From Candidatus Bipolaricaulota bacterium (GTDB lineage Bacteria > Bipolaricaulota > Bipolaricaulia > M55B111), in assembly GCA_018400715.1 (NCBI GenBank), contig JAGYME010000015.1, forward strand, positions 1 through 32,690: DNA of 32,690 nucleotides, written 5' to 3'. The notes under the pieces were generated by a model. It was given only the letters and a program-made list of their open reading frames with translations. It was not told where the DNA came from and did no database searches. Position 1 is the first letter of the stretch. Each line of letters starts with the position of its first letter. A program made the position numbers and the translations under genes. Shown one piece after another: positions 15,890 through 23,669 of this stretch.

Positions 15890-16909
15890 TTATAGTCTGT
15901 CGTTTATCGCCAGCAAGTCAGTCAGCAAGGACTGCGCGGTTGCCTCGCTCCCCGCTCCCGGACCGATAATCGTTACGTCTCCCAGGGTATCCGTCGCGAA
16001 CGTAGCCGCGTTCAACACGCCGTTGACGCCGGCCAGAGGATCGTCAACCGGCAACTCCTCCACTCCGACTTCCACGTTTATCTCGCCGTCATCTTCCCTG
16101 GCACTGGCAATCAACTTCGTCTTCAGGCCGCTCTCATCGGGGTCCCGTACCTCGTCACCGGTCAAGCCGGAGATTCCACTCCTGTCCAGGTCGGATATCT
16201 TCAGGTCCGCTCCCATAAGCTTGTTAGCCAAAATCACGATTTTGGTCCCAGCATCAAAGCCCTCTACGTCGGCAGTAGGGTCAGCTTCGGCGTAGCCAAG
16301 TTCCTGTGCGGTGCTGAGTGCCTCCTCGTAGGCCGTCCCCTTTTCCATCTCTTCAAGAATGTAGTTACACGTACCGTTCAGGATACCTCTAATTGCCGTT
16401 ACTTCCGTGCCTCCCATGGCCTCTGATCCCAGATTTATACATGGCGTACCGCTCAACACCGTCCCTTCGTACCTGTAGATAACTCCGTTCTCCTCCGCAA
16501 GTTCCTCCAATTCGGTCATCGCTAGAGCCGGTGGCCCCTTGTTGGTCGATATCACGTGTTTTCCCGACCGTATTGCCCCTTTGATGAAGGAGGTCGCGGG
16601 CTCACCCGTCTCAATGTCCGTAAATGTGATCTCTGCGAGCACGTCAAAGTCCTCTTCCCTGATCAGGCCTACGGTGTCGGGGTCCTTGTCATCAGAGATT
16701 TCTCCGTCCTTTTCGACCTTCTCCAGGGCCCAATCGAGATCTATCCCGTCGTGATCGACTACCGTACCAAGTACCGTATCGACGATCGCGGTTACCTCGA
16801 CGCCTAGATCGTACTCCTCCGCTAGATAGTGCTCCTTGCGGGACAGCAGCTTTGTAAAGCCTTGCCCAACGGTCCCAAAACCGACCAAAGCCAGTCTAAG
16901 ATTTCGCAT
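15890..16909 (-). CDS. hom: Homoserine dehydrogenase, short form without ACT domain
   Basis: The enzyme reduces aspartate semialdehyde to homoserine. The 339-residue sequence begins LALVGFGTVGQGF (NAD(P)-binding loop). It then has STNKGPPALA with the catalytic-region Lys (about 120), YEGTVLSGTP (about 151), RGILNGTCNYIL (about 173) and AELGYAEADPTADVEGFDA-type sequence (about 203-221). It ends after the dehydrogenase domain (ATAQSLLTDLLAI) and lacks the roughly 90-residue C-terminal ACT domain of the long form, so classical threonine feedback at that site is not expected. First gene of the operon; GGAGG lies five bases before the ATG. No thrB or thrC is nearby. Confidence 0.94.
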   Translation of the reverse strand: MRNLRLALVGFGTVGQGFTKLLSRKEHYLAEEYDLGVEVTAIVDTVLGTVVDHDGIDLDWALEKVEKDGEISDDKDPDTVGLIREEDFDVLAEITFTDIETGEPATSFIKGAIRSGKHVISTNKGPPALAMTELEELAEENGVIYRYEGTVLSGTPCINLGSEAMGGTEVTAIRGILNGTCNYILEEMEKGTAYEEALSTAQELGYAEADPTADVEGFDAGTKIVILANKLMGADLKISDLDRSGISGLTGDEVRDPDESGLKTKLIASAREDDGEINVEVGVEELPVDDPLAGVNGVLNAATFATDTLGDVTIIGPGAGSEATAQSLLTDLLAINDRL

Positions 16910-16971
16910 CCTATCCTCCTAAGATATTGTGAAGTTTTTCTACCCACCATTTTGTCGGCACTATTAACCGG

Positions 16972-16997
16972 ATGAGTTAACGTTCCGTTTAACTCAT
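16972..16997. promoter_or_regulatory. Inverted repeat upstream of the hom operon
   Basis: ATGAGTTAACG (16972-16982) and its complement CGTTTAACTCAT (16986-16997) form an 11-base-pair stem with one bulged base and a three-base loop. It lies between the terminator of the methyltransferase operon and the hom start, has no T-run on either side, and is A/T-rich. It is therefore more likely an operator or leader hairpin than a terminator. I could not pick a convincing hom promoter around it. Confidence 0.4.
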
Positions 16998-17000
16998 TCT

Positions 17001-17050
17001 CCCAAAACAAAGGGTAGAGGCTACAATATACAAAATGTAGCCAACTACCC
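17001..17050 (-). terminator. Rho-independent terminator of the GntR-ABC-MttB operon
   Basis: Read on the minus strand, GGGTAG and GGCTACA pair with TGTAGCC and CTACCC (6 + 7 base pairs, small internal loop, ten-base apical loop). TTTGTTTT follows. It starts about 34 bases after the stop of the last methyltransferase gene and separates that operon from hom. Confidence 0.85.
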
Positions 17051-17083
17051 GTAGGAGTTGCAACGGGATAAAATCCCCGTCCT

Positions 17084-18541
17084 TCACCCAACGATCCCCA
17101 TTATCTCCTCGACGACGTCGTCAGGGAGCTTCTCCGGTTCGTAGTCCTCTATTATCTCCTTGACCTTCTCGTTAAGCCTGTCGTTTGTGGTGGGTGAACC
17201 GGCGTTCTTCCAGTTTTCTCTCAGGGAGCGGTCGAAGTAGTCCGGTTCCCAGTAGTCCCTGAACTGATCTACCGTCTCCTGGGTGCCGAGGAAGTCTCCG
17301 CCCGGACCCTCGTCCTTGATCTGGTCGAGCATGAGGGTCTCTTCGTTTACGGGTATGCCTCCCATCATGTGGTTAGACATGTCGATCAGTTCGTCGGTCA
17401 ACGCCACCATCTCCAGGGACGTGGCCAGTCCACTTTCCATGTAGCCCACGTCGTGGATCAGGTTTGCCCCGCTGAGCTTGGCCATTATGACGGACATGGT
17501 CGCCTCGCTTGCCGCCTGCTCGTCCATGACCTTGGCGTCGGAACAGCCGGCGTAACCCCAGGTGGGGACACCGTAGTAGCGTCCAATCTCCGCCACGGCA
17601 GTCTTGGTCAGCTGGAACTCGGGGGAGCCATAGCATATCTGGACGTCCTTCATGTTGAAGTGGTGGGGTCCGGCCCCGTAGACGAAGGGGGCTCCGGGGT
17701 TGTACAGCTGGTGGAGGACCAGCGAGCTCAGTATCTCGGCGTTACACAGGGCCATCTCTCCCGCCATTCTGATCGGTCCGGTGCTTCCCATCATCGGTGC
17801 GGGGGAGTGGACGACGGGCAGTTCCGTCTCCGACATCAACAGCAGCTTGCTTAAGGCCGTCTCGCTTTGCTGAAGCGGCGAGGTCGGCTCGGAGTAGAGA
17901 AGCAGGTTGGGCCGTCTGCTTAAGTCCTCCCTGCTCTCCCGTAAGACCGTCGCCATGTCTATGATGCTTTCCAGGTCCTCGCGGTCGTCGCAGACTACTA
18001 CCGCCGGCTTGGTGCTGTACTGGAGCATTTGGGCGTACTGCCACTGGTAGTTGGACAGGCCTTCGGGCTTGTCTTCGGGCATGCCGACGCTCATGAGAAA
18101 GTCTATGTTGTCCAGGGCATCTATGACCTTGTAAGCGTCGGTAATATCCTCGGTCTGCCACTTGCGGGTCTCTCCGGTGAAGGGGTCGAGGTACTTTAAC
18201 GTATCCGATCCCGTGCCGAAGTAGGTCTTGGTGTCTTCGAGGAACATGGTCGGTTCCCCGCTTCTTTCCGTCAACACCACCCTGCCCGGGGCCGAAGATA
18301 TCGCCTCCTCGACCATGCCCGGGGGAAACCGGACCAGGTTCTCGTCGGTGACGTATGCCCCGGCCTCCTTGAGTATATCGAGGGCCTGGTCGTGTTTGAA
18401 CCGCAACCCTACGTCCCGGAGTATCTCCAGGGTCGCGTTGTGTATGTCCTTGATCTGGCTGTCGGTGAGCAGGTGAAACTGTGGCGTATCGTAACTGGTA
18501 TGATTGGAACTAAATATTCTCGACTTGCGGTCTTCTAACAT
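17084..18541 (-). CDS. MttB-superfamily (trimethylamine/betaine) methyltransferase, first copy
   Basis: The 485-residue protein belongs to the COG5598 superfamily. Characterised members move a methyl group from trimethylamine or a quaternary amine (glycine betaine, proline betaine, carnitine) to a corrinoid protein. Supporting segments are LLTDSQIKDIHNATLEILRD (about residues 24-43), YAGCSDAKVMDEQAASEA (about 326), LSGANLIHDVGYMESGLATS (about 351) and GPGGDFLG (about 411). The frame is open with no in-frame TAG, so this is a non-pyrrolysine member and trimethylamine is unlikely. The ATG at 18541 has GGAGG seven bases upstream. It is the last gene of the ABC - racemase - MttB operon. No corrinoid protein or RamA-like activator is in the window. 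Confidence 0.88.
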   Translation of the reverse strand: MLEDRKSRIFSSNHTSYDTPQFHLLTDSQIKDIHNATLEILRDVGLRFKHDQALDILKEAGAYVTDENLVRFPPGMVEEAISSAPGRVVLTERSGEPTMFLEDTKTYFGTGSDTLKYLDPFTGETRKWQTEDITDAYKVIDALDNIDFLMSVGMPEDKPEGLSNYQWQYAQMLQYSTKPAVVVCDDREDLESIIDMATVLRESREDLSRRPNLLLYSEPTSPLQQSETALSKLLLMSETELPVVHSPAPMMGSTGPIRMAGEMALCNAEILSSLVLHQLYNPGAPFVYGAGPHHFNMKDVQICYGSPEFQLTKTAVAEIGRYYGVPTWGYAGCSDAKVMDEQAASEATMSVIMAKLSGANLIHDVGYMESGLATSLEMVALTDELIDMSNHMMGGIPVNEETLMLDQIKDEGPGGDFLGTQETVDQFRDYWEPDYFDRSLRENWKNAGSPTTNDRLNEKVKEIIEDYEPEKLPDDVVEEIMGIVG

Positions 18542-18596
18542 TAAGGATCCTCCTGTTGTTTTGGTTGTTAGTAAAGGTGTTATAAAGTTGTGTCCG

Positions 18597-20036
18597 TTAC
18601 TTCTTGTTAGTAGCTAGCACTGATTCTATTTTCTCGAGGTCGTCCTTTAGCTCGCTATCCGCCGAGCTTTCCTCTCCTCCCTCTGCGAAAAAATCGAGGA
18701 CGTAGCCATTTATCCTTTCTCTGAACGTATCGAACTCATCTATATCCTGGTTTGAATAAGGACTTCTATCGAGAAACCTGGGGTACCAGCTACTTTTAAA
18801 GTTCTCCAGAGTGTGTGGATGGGAGACGAACTCCCCACCCGGACCAATTTCCTCCAACAGACTGATATCTACCCGGTCTTCTACCTCCATACCACCCAGC
18901 GTATTTCGAGTAAGGGCAATCATCTCGTCTACCGCAACGATCATCTCCGGAATCAAAATCTTTGCGCTTCCGAACAGACCCACGTCGTGGATCAAGTTTG
19001 CCCCACTCAACGAAGCCATGTATACGGAGGATAGGGCTTCGATCGCCGCCTGGCCATCAAACCTCTTAGAGTCACCCGTGCCGGCTGTACCGAAGACCGG
19101 AAGGTCGAAATGGCCCCCCATCTCCGCGATAGCGGAAGACATCACCTGCAGGTCCGGTGCCCCATAAGAAAAGTTCGCCGTCTGCATGTCCATCATCGAT
19201 GGCATGCCACCAAAGACAAACGGCGCGCCGGGGTTAACTGCCTGATGAAGGACCAGGCCAAACAACGACTCGGCGCTTGACTGGGCCACGGCGGTCGCAG
19301 GGTTCTGTGGTGCCGTAGCCCCCATCGCCAGAAAGGGCGAGTAAAGGAGCGGAATTTCCTCCTCGGCACAGTAGATAACCTTCTGTGCCGAATTGTCGGG
19401 GTTAACCAGCGGCGAGATCGGTTCGGCGTAGTTGACGAAAAACGGCTCCTCCGCAAACCCACCTGGCGTTTTGGCCTCCGCCATTTTGTGGATAGTCCTT
19501 AGGTCCCGTGGCGTTTCAGTGATAACCACCAGGGGTTTATCCGTATTCAACATGCACTGTTTGGCGGATACGACCTCGGCCATCTTGCTGTCCCGGTCGG
19601 CTGCAAACCCCGCCGGCATCAAGAAACTTACGTTTTTCATCCTGTCGACGAGTCTGACGATCCAGCCGATGTCCTCCTCGTAACAGTCCCTGTAATTTCG
19701 GCTCTTGGGGTCGAGAATTGCTGGGCCGTCGACGCTGGCGCCAAAATAGCTATCGTAGCCTCTCAGGTCGAGCGCCTCTTCGCCGCTCTGATCGTAGAGG
19801 GTAAACTCGTCGGGGGCGGAATCAATCGCGTCCTTGACCAGGGTAGCGGGGAGATAAACTCTATCCCCCTCAATTCGCGCACCAGCATCCCTCAATATCT
19901 TGATTGCCCCCTCGTCGGTCAGCTTCATCCCGATGCCCTCCAGTATTCGGTAAGCTCCCTCCGCGAGGCTTTCTCGAGAGTTAACGTCAAGCAACTCAAA
20001 CTTCAATCCTGCAACGGGCTCATAATCTGTTTTCAA
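18597..20036 (-). CDS. MttB-superfamily methyltransferase, second copy
   Basis: This 479-residue paralogue of the next gene is clearly diverged. Shared blocks are ESLAEGAYRILEGIGMKL near the N-terminus, FGTAGTGDSKRFDGQAA (about residue 317), LSGANLIHDVGLFGSAK (about 344) and GPGGEFVSHPHTLENF (about 404). The C-terminal tail differs, with an acidic stretch. There is no in-frame TAG, so pyrrolysine is not indicated. The start is TTG at 20036, with GAGG ten bases upstream. It sits directly after the proline racemase-like gene. Its position between racemase and a second methyltransferase suggests the two copies act on successive N-methyl groups or on related substrates (inference). Confidence 0.87.
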   Translation of the reverse strand: MKTDYEPVAGLKFELLDVNSRESLAEGAYRILEGIGMKLTDEGAIKILRDAGARIEGDRVYLPATLVKDAIDSAPDEFTLYDQSGEEALDLRGYDSYFGASVDGPAILDPKSRNYRDCYEEDIGWIVRLVDRMKNVSFLMPAGFAADRDSKMAEVVSAKQCMLNTDKPLVVITETPRDLRTIHKMAEAKTPGGFAEEPFFVNYAEPISPLVNPDNSAQKVIYCAEEEIPLLYSPFLAMGATAPQNPATAVAQSSAESLFGLVLHQAVNPGAPFVFGGMPSMMDMQTANFSYGAPDLQVMSSAIAEMGGHFDLPVFGTAGTGDSKRFDGQAAIEALSSVYMASLSGANLIHDVGLFGSAKILIPEMIVAVDEMIALTRNTLGGMEVEDRVDISLLEEIGPGGEFVSHPHTLENFKSSWYPRFLDRSPYSNQDIDEFDTFRERINGYVLDFFAEGGEESSADSELKDDLEKIESVLATNKK

Positions 20037-20075
20037 TTATTATCATCCTCTGTGTTGGTTCTTTTTTGGACACTA

Positions 20076-21143
20076 TTAGGCGGGGGTAACCGAAAATCCG
20101 TCCACTAGCGGATCTCCGCAAGATGCGACGAAGTAATTCAGTCCGGTAATGTAAGAGGACCCCGTGACCTTGGGGATGATTATTTCATTTCCGTCTTCAA
20201 TTCTCTCTTCGGCAACCTCGCCGTAGAACTGCGTCCCAATTATGCTCTGATAGGGTTTTCTTTCCCCTTGATCTATTGCCCCCCGGTGGTTCTCCCAGGC
20301 AATCTGAGAGCAAGTTCCAGTCCCACATGGGGACCTATCTATCACGGCTCCCTCATGAATAACGATGTTTTTCAGGCCATCATTCCCGTCGACGAACCTA
20401 ATCCTTTCCAGAGGGAGTTCGCCCGTCTCCGGGTGAACTAAGCGGACCTCGTCTTTTGCGTTTATCTTCTTCATAATCCGGTGGGCAAAATCGTTCAGGA
20501 CGGGGATATCATCGGGGGCAATTGAGCGGCCAATCTGGTCCACCGTAACGATGCCAAAGAAGTTTCCGCCGAAACTAACGTCCACCTTCACTTCACCTAC
20601 ACCCTCGAGGTTGACCGTCACTGAGTCGAGGTAGTAAGAAGGGGTCCCAAAAAGTTCTACGCTCTCCGCAACTCCTTCGTGGAAATGGACTACAGTAGTC
20701 ACCAATCCCGCAGGTGTGTCCAGCACCACCTCGTTATCCCCCTCATGCGCTGACAGCAACCCCAGCTCGGTCAATACCGTAGCAACGCCTATCGATCCGT
20801 GGCCACACATATCAGCAAAACCGGCGGGATATGGAAACAAAACGCCGACGTCAGCCTCGTCCCGCGTCGGCTCCATGACGATTGCCCCAAACATCGCCGC
20901 ATGTCCTCGCGGCTCCAGCATCGTCCTGGTCCGGAGTTCGTCGGCATTCTCCTTCAACCACTTTTGCCGCCCCAGCATGGAATCTACTTCGAGCATTTCC
21001 TGGTTGTAACCACCGATAATCGTCCTTATCGGCTCTCCTGCGGTATGGGCATCGACAGCGACCGCAAACGACTTCTCCCTGAGTTCTGCAAGGGCCTCCG
21101 AGACGCTACCCGACAGCCAACTCGGTTGATCTTCTTCCCTCAT
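20076..21143 (-). CDS. Proline racemase / hydroxyproline 2-epimerase family protein
   Basis: The 355-residue protein is of the proline racemase superfamily, which abstracts the alpha-proton with two Cys residues. Both are present: DMCGHGSIG (Cys about residue 113) and DRSPCGTGTC (Cys about 274). The dehydratase branch acting on trans-3-hydroxy-L-proline has Thr at the second position, so racemase or 4-hydroxyproline 2-epimerase activity fits better. DAHTAGEPIRTIIGG is the N-terminal family motif. AAGGAG lies five bases before the ATG, and the ATG overlaps the stop of the upstream permease gene (ATGA), so translation is coupled to the transporter. Proline versus hydroxyproline cannot be separated by eye. 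Confidence 0.87.
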   Translation of the reverse strand: MREEDQPSWLSGSVSEALAELREKSFAVAVDAHTAGEPIRTIIGGYNQEMLEVDSMLGRQKWLKENADELRTRTMLEPRGHAAMFGAIVMEPTRDEADVGVLFPYPAGFADMCGHGSIGVATVLTELGLLSAHEGDNEVVLDTPAGLVTTVVHFHEGVAESVELFGTPSYYLDSVTVNLEGVGEVKVDVSFGGNFFGIVTVDQIGRSIAPDDIPVLNDFAHRIMKKINAKDEVRLVHPETGELPLERIRFVDGNDGLKNIVIHEGAVIDRSPCGTGTCSQIAWENHRGAIDQGERKPYQSIIGTQFYGEVAEERIEDGNEIIIPKVTGSSYITGLNYFVASCGDPLVDGFSVTPA

Positions 21144-21871
21144 TCCGTCTCCTTGTTAAGCTGCAGTCCTCGGGGGGTAAGGGCGTGTTCCGTCTCCGAT
21201 AGGAGCAGGTCGAGCGTGACGGCAAGAGCGGCAGTCAACAAAGCCCCCTGAAGCATCAACGCAACGAAGTTGACCGATTGTCCCCTCATAATTATCTGTC
21301 CCAGACCACCGGCGTTTATCAGTGCAGCGATGGCCGCCGTTCCCACGCAGAGAATGGTCGAGGTTCTGATTCCCGCTACTATCACGGGCAGAGCAAGGGG
21401 AAGCTCTATTTTTCTAAATATCTGAAATTTCGACATCCCCATGCCTCTGGCGGATTCTATCACGCTCCTGTCTATGTCCTCGATACCGACCGTCGCGTTA
21501 CGTAAGACCGGCAGGAGGGAATAGATAAACAGGGCGATGATACCCGGTCGCGGGCCAATGCCGAAAAAGGGAGATACGCCGGCTACCAGGGCGAGGGGTG
21601 GAATCGCCAGTCCCACGTTAGCTATAGCGGTCACGGGGGTGGCAAGAAATTTCAGACCCGGACGGGTGATCAACAATCCCCCGCTTATGCCCACACCTAT
21701 AGCAAGGAGCTCGGCAATGCCTACCAGCTTTAAGTGCTCCCAGGTCCTCAGCAACATCTCCTGTCCCGTCGCGGGCGAGTACCAGCCCTGCGCCCCGTAG
21801 AAGGTGTAATATATCGTCAAGCCAACCATGACAAAGATCAAAACAAATGACATTATGCGTTTACCGGTCAT
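21140..21871 (-). CDS. Osmoprotectant/betaine ABC transporter permease (second)
   Basis: This 243-residue inner-membrane permease of the OpuCB/OpuCD-YehY type has several hydrophobic helices. The cytoplasmic EAA loop, IESARGMGMSKFQIFRKIEL (about residues 136-155), contacts the ATPase. It partners the other permease, 21868-22554, whose stop overlaps this start (ATGA), so a heterodimeric channel is likely. GGAGG precedes the ATG at 21871. It lies immediately upstream of the racemase gene in the operon. Confidence 0.88.
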   Translation of the reverse strand: MTGKRIMSFVLIFVMVGLTIYYTFYGAQGWYSPATGQEMLLRTWEHLKLVGIAELLAIGVGISGGLLITRPGLKFLATPVTAIANVGLAIPPLALVAGVSPFFGIGPRPGIIALFIYSLLPVLRNATVGIEDIDRSVIESARGMGMSKFQIFRKIELPLALPVIVAGIRTSTILCVGTAAIAALINAGGLGQIIMRGQSVNFVALMLQGALLTAALAVTLDLLLSETEHALTPRGLQLNKETE

Positions 21872-22554
21872 TTTCCCCCTCCTCTCGAGCGCCAGCTAAG
21901 TCTCCTTTCCACAATTCCGGATAGCCAGTCAAGGATAATCGCCAGGATGGACGAGAATATGGCCCCAGTCAGGATCAAATCGACCCTGAGGTTTCTGATC
22001 CCCCGGAATATCGGTATGCCAAAACCCCCACCACCGACGAAGACCGCTAAAGCGGCAATCCCTACACTCATTACCACTGCGTTTCTCACTCCGGCCATAA
22101 TCACGGGGAAGGCGAGAGGCAATTTGACCCTGTACAGTATCTCACGCGGGGTCATGCCCATCCCCCTACCAGCTTCAATAATCGCCGGACTCACTTCCCT
22201 TATGGCGGTATAAGTGTTCTCGATGATCGGCATCTGTGCGTAGAGAATTAAGGCAATTATCGCAGGCACCATGCCGATGCTCTGCACTCCGGGAATCGAG
22301 CCCAGAAGGGGGATCATCATCGTGTACAGTGCCAGGCTGGGAATGGTGAGCATGATCTCGGCCATGTTGACCACGACGTTTGCCAGGCTCTCCCTTCCCT
22401 CGCCCGCGATGTAAATCCCGACCCCCACTCCCAGCAGGGTCGCTATCGCCGTAGCTATAGCGACCATCTGCAGGTGTTGGGCCGTCCAGTTAAGGATTAA
22501 CGGCCAGTGGGTGTTTATGTAATGCCAAGTAGATTGGAATATTCTCTCTTCCAT
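21868..22554 (-). CDS. Osmoprotectant/betaine ABC transporter permease (first)
   Basis: This 228-residue permease of the same family has five to six membrane helices and the EAA loop EAGRGMGMTPREILYRVKLP (about residues 129-148). An upstream in-frame ATG (22596) would add 14 residues that do not look like a membrane protein start. The ATG at 22554 follows GGAGG by ten bases and gives the usual N-terminus, so I use it. It lies between the binding-protein gene and the second permease gene. Confidence 0.88.
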   Translation of the reverse strand: MEERIFQSTWHYINTHWPLILNWTAQHLQMVAIATAIATLLGVGVGIYIAGEGRESLANVVVNMAEIMLTIPSLALYTMMIPLLGSIPGVQSIGMVPAIIALILYAQMPIIENTYTAIREVSPAIIEAGRGMGMTPREILYRVKLPLAFPVIMAGVRNAVVMSVGIAALAVFVGGGGFGIPIFRGIRNLRVDLILTGAIFSSILAIILDWLSGIVERRLSWRSRGGGK

Positions 22555-22635
22555 AATATCAGTACCTCCCTCCGCTCCAGGGAATAAAGTGGCCACCCCG
22601 GAAGAAACGACCGGGGTGGCGCGTCTCTTCCTGGG

Positions 22636-23607
22636 TTAGCCTTCAATCAAACCGTGCTCGACCAGGAACTCCTCGGCTACCTCCTTTGGGTCCTTCGGTG
22701 GGTCGGACAGGTCAGCTTCGTGGTTTAACTCCATCATGGTCTTCTGCGCTGACGGGTAGGCCTCGGTCCCTCCTAGCATCTTCGGTTGCGGGAAAGCACC
22801 GGCAAATTTGATGAGAATTCCCTTTAGTTCCGGGTGTTCTTCCAGTGTTTCCGTGCGGATTACGGGGAAGAGGTTATACGGGGGCCAGAAACCCTTGTCG
22901 TCCTTCAAGATCTTCAGCCCCATCGCCTTCGCGTGAGGGTCGGTACCGTAGATCATTCCCACTATGGCGTTGTCCTTGTCTACCTGCCTCATCGTCAACC
23001 CGATGGACATCAACTGCAACTTGTTCCTCTTTATCTCGAACCCGTACGTCTCCTGCAGGGCCGGTAGGCCGTCGGGCCTCTCGTAGAATTCGTTCCCGAT
23101 AGCCCACTTGACCTGTTCGGCGTTGTTTATGTAGTCCGCCAGGTCGGAAATCGAGTGGACGCCGTTTTCGTTTGCCCACGTCTCCTTGACACACAGGGCC
23201 CAAGTATTGTTAACGTACAACCCCTTCTCGGTAATCCAGGTGAGGCCGTTGGGCTTGTCCAGCACCTTCAATGCCCAGGGGAAGGCGTACCATGGTACCC
23301 GGCCTTCGCCTTTGTAGGCCCTGCCCAGATACGTCGTGTAGGCCGTACCGTCATAGGACATCATTAAATCGATATCTCCTGATTCCAGACCCGCCCGAAG
23401 AGTGGGGCTGGGGAGATTCTTCTTCAGGCTTACCTCGTACCCCCTGTCTTCGAGTAACAGCTTGAGCATCCAACCAACGATCCATTGTTCGGTGAAGTCC
23501 TTCGTTCCTACCGTCAATTTACCTTTCGGCTGAGCGGCAGCACCAATAACGGCGAAAGTAGAAAGTGCCAGAGAGAAGATCAGAACAAAAGTTAGTGCTT
23601 TTTTCAC
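22636..23607 (-). CDS. Glycine betaine/osmoprotectant-type substrate-binding protein (OpuAC family)
   Basis: The 323-residue extracytoplasmic receptor of the transporter belongs to the OpuCC/OsmF type. After the signal peptide the mature N-terminus reads KLTVGTKDFTEQWIVGWMLK, and LESGDIDLMMSYDGTAYT (about residue 73) is the other family hallmark. The signal peptide (MKKALTF..., cleavage likely after IGAAA) has no lipobox Cys, so the protein is predicted to be soluble in a periplasm, as expected in a diderm. The start is GTG at 23607 with AGGAGG six bases upstream. The ligand is unknown; the operon context suggests a betaine that is catabolised. Confidence 0.9.
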   Translation of the reverse strand: MKKALTFVLIFSLALSTFAVIGAAAQPKGKLTVGTKDFTEQWIVGWMLKLLLEDRGYEVSLKKNLPSPTLRAGLESGDIDLMMSYDGTAYTTYLGRAYKGEGRVPWYAFPWALKVLDKPNGLTWITEKGLYVNNTWALCVKETWANENGVHSISDLADYINNAEQVKWAIGNEFYERPDGLPALQETYGFEIKRNKLQLMSIGLTMRQVDKDNAIVGMIYGTDPHAKAMGLKILKDDKGFWPPYNLFPVIRTETLEEHPELKGILIKFAGAFPQPKMLGGTEAYPSAQKTMMELNHEADLSDPPKDPKEVAEEFLVEHGLIEG

Positions 23608-23669
23608 TTTTAACCTCCTAGTTTATGAAAGAAAAAGTCAAGGTTTCTCGTTCAACAGAAGTGCTTTAG

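Noticed and set aside
16910-17083. T-box or lysine riboswitch ahead of the hom operon
   Set aside because: No T-box AGGGTGG-type element and no recognisable lysine riboswitch core; the only structures are the upstream operon's terminator and one inverted repeat.
17084-20036. Pyrrolysine in the MttB genes
   Set aside because: All three MttB frames are open at full length without an in-frame TAG, and TAG serves as the normal stop of shc, the metallophosphoesterase and the aconitase X small subunit.
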